Assembly (NCBI GenBank): GCA_946482165.1
Contig: CAMLQS010000197.1
Coordinates: 1 to 9,124, forward strand
DNA: 9,124 nucleotides
DNA from: an uncultured Verrucomicrobiota bacterium
Lineage (GTDB): Bacteria > Verrucomicrobiota > Verrucomicrobiae > Opitutales > Opitutaceae
Reading direction: 5' to 3'
Shown here: piece by piece, positions 6,500 through 9,124 of the stretch
Layout: each line of letters begins with the position of its first letter
Position numbering within the stretch: the stretch's first letter is position 1
Translations under genes and position numbers: made by a program
Notes under the pieces: model-generated
The model's input: the letters and a program-made list of their open reading frames with translations, nothing else
What the model was told of the DNA's origin: nothing
Database searches by the model: none

Positions 6500-7957
6500 A
6501 TGTCACCTCGTGGTTTCTTCCTCCTTCCGCTGCTCGCCGTCGCCTGCTTCGCCAATGCCCGACGCGACCCCGGCCCCTCCACGACGGCCGCGCGCCCCGA
6601 CGAGCCGCCCTCCGCGTATTTGTTCGCCCACTTCACCGGCGAGTCGCCGCGCGGCGAGCAGATCTACTTCGCGGTGAGCGAGGACGGCCTCCGCTGGACC
6701 GACCTCAACAACTCCGAGCCCGTGCTCGTCTCCGATCTCGGCGAAAAAGGCGTGCGCGATCCGTCGCTCATCCGTCTCGAGGGCGGAAGAAAGTTCGTCC
6801 TGCTCGCGACCGATCTGCGCATCGCCAACGGCAAGGGCTGGGGCGCGGCGATGGCCCGGGGCAGCACCTCGCTGGTCTTCTGGGAATCCGCCGACCTGGT
6901 GAACTGGTCGCAGCCCTGGACGGTCGACGTCGCCTCCTCGATCCCCGAGGCCGGCTGCGCCTGGGCGCCCGAGGCGATCTTCGACGCGAGCCGCGGCGAC
7001 TATTTCGTCTACTGGGCCACCATCTCGCCGCGCGACGACGGGCGACGCGCCCGCATCTACGGCGCGCGCACGAAGGATTTTCGCAGCTTCACCGCCCCCG
7101 AGCTCTACATCGACCGCCGCGGCGAAAACGGCGGAAAAGGGCACGACATCATCGACACCCAGATCGTCGAGGTGAGCGGCGCCAAGCGCCGCTTCTACCG
7201 CGCGTCCGGCGACGGCCAGATCACGATCGAAGGCGCCGACCGCCTGCCCGGCCCCTGGGAGCGCATCGGCGACCTCTCGCGAATCGGCTACACCGGCAAG
7301 CAGGTCGAGGGGCCGATTCTCTTCAAGTTCAACAACCGGCAAACGTGGGGCCTCTTCGCCGACCAATACGCCTCCGGCCGCGGCTACCTGCCTTTCGAAA
7401 GCGCCGACCTCGACGACCCCGCCGCCTTCCGCGTGCTCCCCGCCGACGCCTACTCCTTCGGCGAAAGCCGCAAGCGCCACGGCGGAGTCCTCAACATCAC
7501 CGCGCGCGAACTCGCCGCTCTGCGCGCCAAGTGGCCCGGCCAGCCGCAGGTGGGCCTTTCCCCGCTGGCGGCGCCGGGCCGCCGGATCCGCCACGCCAAC
7601 TTCCGCCTGCGCCTCGACGCCGAGGTGCGCCCCGAGGCGGACGGCCGCTGGCGCCTCGCGCCCGGGCTCTCCGGCGCCGGCAAGGACGCCGTGTCGATCC
7701 GGTCCGCCAACTTTCCCGATCACTACCTCGCCGCGACCGCCACCGGCGTCGACATCGCGAAGAACGACGGCACCGCCGCGTTCGCCGCCCGCGCCAGCTT
7801 TCTTCGCGTCCCGGGCCTCGCCGACCCCGCGGCCGTCTCCTTCCGGCTTCCCGGCGCGAAGGACGCCTACCTCCAGGCGGACGAAGCGGGCGTCGGCGTC
7901 GGTCCGGCCTCGACGGACGCGGCGCGGCGACGCGCGACCTTCGTCCTGCATCCGTGA
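6500..7957 (+). CDS. Exported GH43-like hydrolase with C-terminal AbfB/CBM42 domain
   Basis: This encodes 485 residues from ATG 6500, 23 nt after the preceding GH43 gene, so an operon is likely. An N-terminal hydrophobic segment (about 5-20) is either a signal peptide ending FANA or a weak lipobox (AVAC, Cys16). The propeller domain (about 38-345) has YLFAHFTGES, GVRDPSLIRL (D87, candidate base), WAPEAIFD, HDIIDTQIVEV (D219, candidate modulator) and QVEGPILFKFN (E270, candidate acid). The order fits GH43-type five-bladed enzymes, though of a different branch from the neighbour. Residues about 365-485 match the AbfB/CBM42 beta-trefoil: SIRSANFPDHYLA, NDGTAAFAARASFLRVPGL, then VSFRLPGAKDAYLQA. 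CBM42 binds arabinofuranose side chains, which points to arabinoxylan or arabinan as target. The reading frame stays open upstream to 5978, but that part is a shadow of the GH43 gene. Catalytic residues are assigned by pattern only. Confidence 0.85.
   Translation: MSPRGFFLLPLLAVACFANARRDPGPSTTAARPDEPPSAYLFAHFTGESPRGEQIYFAVSEDGLRWTDLNNSEPVLVSDLGEKGVRDPSLIRLEGGRKFVLLATDLRIANGKGWGAAMARGSTSLVFWESADLVNWSQPWTVDVASSIPEAGCAWAPEAIFDASRGDYFVYWATISPRDDGRRARIYGARTKDFRSFTAPELYIDRRGENGGKGHDIIDTQIVEVSGAKRRFYRASGDGQITIEGADRLPGPWERIGDLSRIGYTGKQVEGPILFKFNNRQTWGLFADQYASGRGYLPFESADLDDPAAFRVLPADAYSFGESRKRHGGVLNITARELAALRAKWPGQPQVGLSPLAAPGRRIRHANFRLRLDAEVRPEADGRWRLAPGLSGAGKDAVSIRSANFPDHYLAATATGVDIAKNDGTAAFAARASFLRVPGLADPAAVSFRLPGAKDAYLQADEAGVGVGPASTDAARRRATFVLHP
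7592..7954 (+). other. AbfB/CBM42 arabinofuranose-binding beta-trefoil (residues ~365-485)
   Basis: Two lobes are easily aligned to the family: 'SIRSANFPDHYLAATATGV' followed by 'NDGTAAFAARASFLRVPGL', and 'VSFRLPGAKDAYLQADEAGV' followed by the closing 'ATFVLHP'. A preceding, more degenerate lobe begins near residue 367 (NFRLRLDAEV). The paired pattern 'F.S.N.P..YL' and 'D..F....F' is diagnostic of AbfB. The typical binding-site His after YL is Ala or Gln here, so arabinose binding may be weakened in some lobes. Confidence 0.75.
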
Positions 7958-8087
7958 GGGTTGCGTCGATTCCCGGCAACTTGCCCCGATGACAGGCTCG
8001 CTTCGCGCGCCGGTTGCCAAGCGCGCATCGGCCCGACACGGTGGCCGCGGTCCGCGGTCCGGCTCTCGCCGTGCCCGCGCCCTCGCG

Positions 8088-8666
8088 ATGCCCGCCCCCG
8101 ACGACCTCTCCGACCTCACGCTTCTCCTCAACGCCCGAACCGCGCCGGACGGTCTGGGCGACGAAGAGTTGATGCCCCTCGTCTACGAGGAGTTGCGCCG
8201 CATCGCCGCGCGGCAGATGGCGGGCGAATCGCTTGAAAGCACGTTGCAACCGACCGCCCTCGTGCATGAGGCCTGGCTCCGTCTCTCCTCCAGCCCCGGC
8301 CGGCGGTGGAAGGATCGTCTCCACTTTTTCCGCGCGGCGGTCCGCACCATGCGACGCGTCCTTGTGGACCGCGCCCGCCGACGCTCGGCCCTGCGGCACG
8401 CGGACCCGCGCCAGCGCGTGGATATCGCCGATTTGAATCTGGCCGGCGACGCGCCCGACGACTGCCTTCTTCGCGTGGATGCCGCCCTGCGGGAGCTCGA
8501 ACGCACCGATCCGGCGAGCGCCAGGCTGGTCGACCTCAAGTTTTTCGGCGGCTTCACCAACGGCGAAATCGCATGGATGAACGGCGTCGCCGAGCGCACC
8601 GTGGACCGGCGCTGGGTCTACGCCCGCGCCTGCCTTTATCAGATCATGCAAGCCGACGCCGGCTGA
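8088..8666 (+). CDS. ECF-type RNA polymerase sigma factor (TIGR02999-like)
   Basis: This encodes 192 residues from ATG 8088, close to the usual 180-190 of the group. Region 2 is seen at about 24-95: ELMPLVYEELRRIAARQM, then STLQPTALVHEAWLRL and HFFRAAVRTMRRVLVDRARRR. Region 4 lies at about 138-188: RLVDLKFFGGFTNGEIAWMNGV followed by ERTVDRRWVYARACLYQIM, the helix-turn-helix that reads the -35 element. The 'LQPTALVHEA(W/Y)LRL' and 'FF.GFT..EIA' signatures mark the small sigma group common in Planctomycetota, Acidobacteriota and Verrucomicrobiota. An in-frame ATG at 7989 would add 33 basic, low-complexity residues and is rejected. A kinase gene starts 18 nt downstream, with no anti-sigma factor visible, suggesting control through phosphorylation rather than sequestration. 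No Shine-Dalgarno is visible. Target promoters are unknown. Confidence 0.9.
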   Translation: MPAPDDLSDLTLLLNARTAPDGLGDEELMPLVYEELRRIAARQMAGESLESTLQPTALVHEAWLRLSSSPGRRWKDRLHFFRAAVRTMRRVLVDRARRRSALRHADPRQRVDIADLNLAGDAPDDCLLRVDAALRELERTDPASARLVDLKFFGGFTNGEIAWMNGVAERTVDRRWVYARACLYQIMQADAG

Positions 8667-8684
8667 GCCCGCGGCCCTCGTCCC

Positions 8685-9124
8685 ATGTCTTCCCCGATTC
8701 CTTCGCGCCATGAGCGCCGGCTCTTCGACCAGGCGATGGAGCTGGACGATCCCGCCGCGCGCGCCGATTTCCTCGACCGAGCCTGCGTCGGCGATCCCGC
8801 ATTGCGTGCGCGCCTGCACGCGCTGCTAGCCGCCGCCGCGCCGGCGGAGGCCTTTTTTTCGCGTCTCGCGCCGGCCGCCGTTTCCGCGCGCGGTCCCTCG
8901 GGTTCCGCCGAGGATTGCATCACCCAGATCGGCCGCTACCGGCTGCTGGAGCGCGTCGGAGAGGGCGGGCACGGCATCGTCTACCGCGCGGAGCAACACG
9001 AGCCCGTGCGGCGGCAGGTGGCCTTGAAGATCATCCGTCCCGGCATGGACACCGAGGCGGTAATCGCGCGCTTCGAGGCGGAGCGCCAGGCGCTCGCGTT
9101 GATGGAGCACCCCTACATCGCGCG
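8685..9124 (+). CDS. Serine/threonine protein kinase, N-terminal part (cut by window end)
   Basis: The frame is open from ATG 8685 to the window edge, giving 146 complete codons. Residues 9-58 (RRLFDQAMELDDPAARADFLDRAC, then DPALRARLHALLAA) are the helical leader typical of kinases encoded beside TIGR02999 sigma factors. The kinase domain begins near residue 82 with IGRYRLLERVGEGGHGIVY, a glycine loop with His96 where Met is more common. It continues with the ATP-binding lysine K115 (VALKIIRPGMDT) and the helix C glutamate, probably E133, in RFEAERQALALMEHPYIA. The catalytic HRD and DFG segments, and any transmembrane helix or TPR/WD repeat sensor region, lie beyond the window. The gene follows the sigma factor by 18 nt and is probably co-transcribed with it. 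A likely role is phosphorylating the sigma factor or other regulators, which is inference from context. Confidence 0.88.
   Translation, partial: MSSPIPSRHERRLFDQAMELDDPAARADFLDRACVGDPALRARLHALLAAAAPAEAFFSRLAPAAVSARGPSGSAEDCITQIGRYRLLERVGEGGHGIVYRAEQHEPVRRQVALKIIRPGMDTEAVIARFEAERQALALMEHPYIA

Noticed and set aside
7960..7980. Terminator after the second hydrolase (GTTGC/GCAAC)
   Set aside because: It has a 5-bp stem with an 11-nt loop and no T-tract, which is too weak to call.
7989..8087. Upstream start of the sigma factor (33 extra residues)
   Set aside because: The added part is basic low-complexity sequence, and the family length fits the start at 8088.
6503..8131. 542-codon minus-strand open frame across the second hydrolase, and 440 codons at 7497-8819
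   Set aside because: They mirror the GH43-like and sigma factor genes and have low-complexity Arg/Gly-rich translations without recognisable motifs.

Overview
The window looks like part of a GC-rich bacterial chromosome, most likely Verrucomicrobiota of the Opitutaceae type. This is inferred from three things: an exported multidomain protein ending in a 'DPDGDGVANLLE' calcium-loop tail of the kind common on secreted verrucomicrobial proteins; a small ECF sigma factor of the TIGR02999 type next to a Ser/Thr kinase with the 'RFEAERQALALM.HP.IA' signature; and start codons without Shine-Dalgarno sequences. Planctomycetota or Acidobacteriota remain possible. No taxonomic marker gene is present.

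Layout. Positions 1-562 hold no convincing gene. Bases 1-300 are GC-rich and full of short inverted repeats. Bases 329-474 carry an unusual symmetric element: three 7-mers of the CGCTAAG type at exact 10-bp spacing, then the same array inverted, with a 17-bp palindrome in the exact centre. Positions 563-5041 (minus strand) encode one exported protein of 1492 residues: signal peptide, a metalloprotease-like N-terminal region with HExxHxxGxxT, a ricin-like beta-trefoil, two F5/8-type C (discoidin) domains, a duplicated FN3-LamG-FN3 block, and a calcium-loop C-terminal tail. Positions 5042-5519 are a divergent intergenic region with small dyads but no clear promoter. Positions 5520-6476 and 6500-7957 (plus strand) are two consecutive family 43-type glycoside hydrolases, the second ending in an AbfB/CBM42 arabinofuranose-binding domain. 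Positions 8088-8666 (plus) are the ECF sigma factor. From 8685 to the window edge runs the N-terminal part of a Ser/Thr protein kinase, cut off by the end of the sequence.

How they may work together. The two GH43-type enzymes are 23 nt apart, so they are probably co-transcribed, and they suggest removal of arabinofuranosyl (or xylosyl) residues from arabinan or arabinoxylan outside the cytoplasm. The divergent giant protein has several carbohydrate-binding-type modules and could bind the same polymers or cell surfaces, possibly with peptidase activity. The sigma factor and kinase form a separate signalling pair. Whether they control the glycan genes cannot be read from the sequence.
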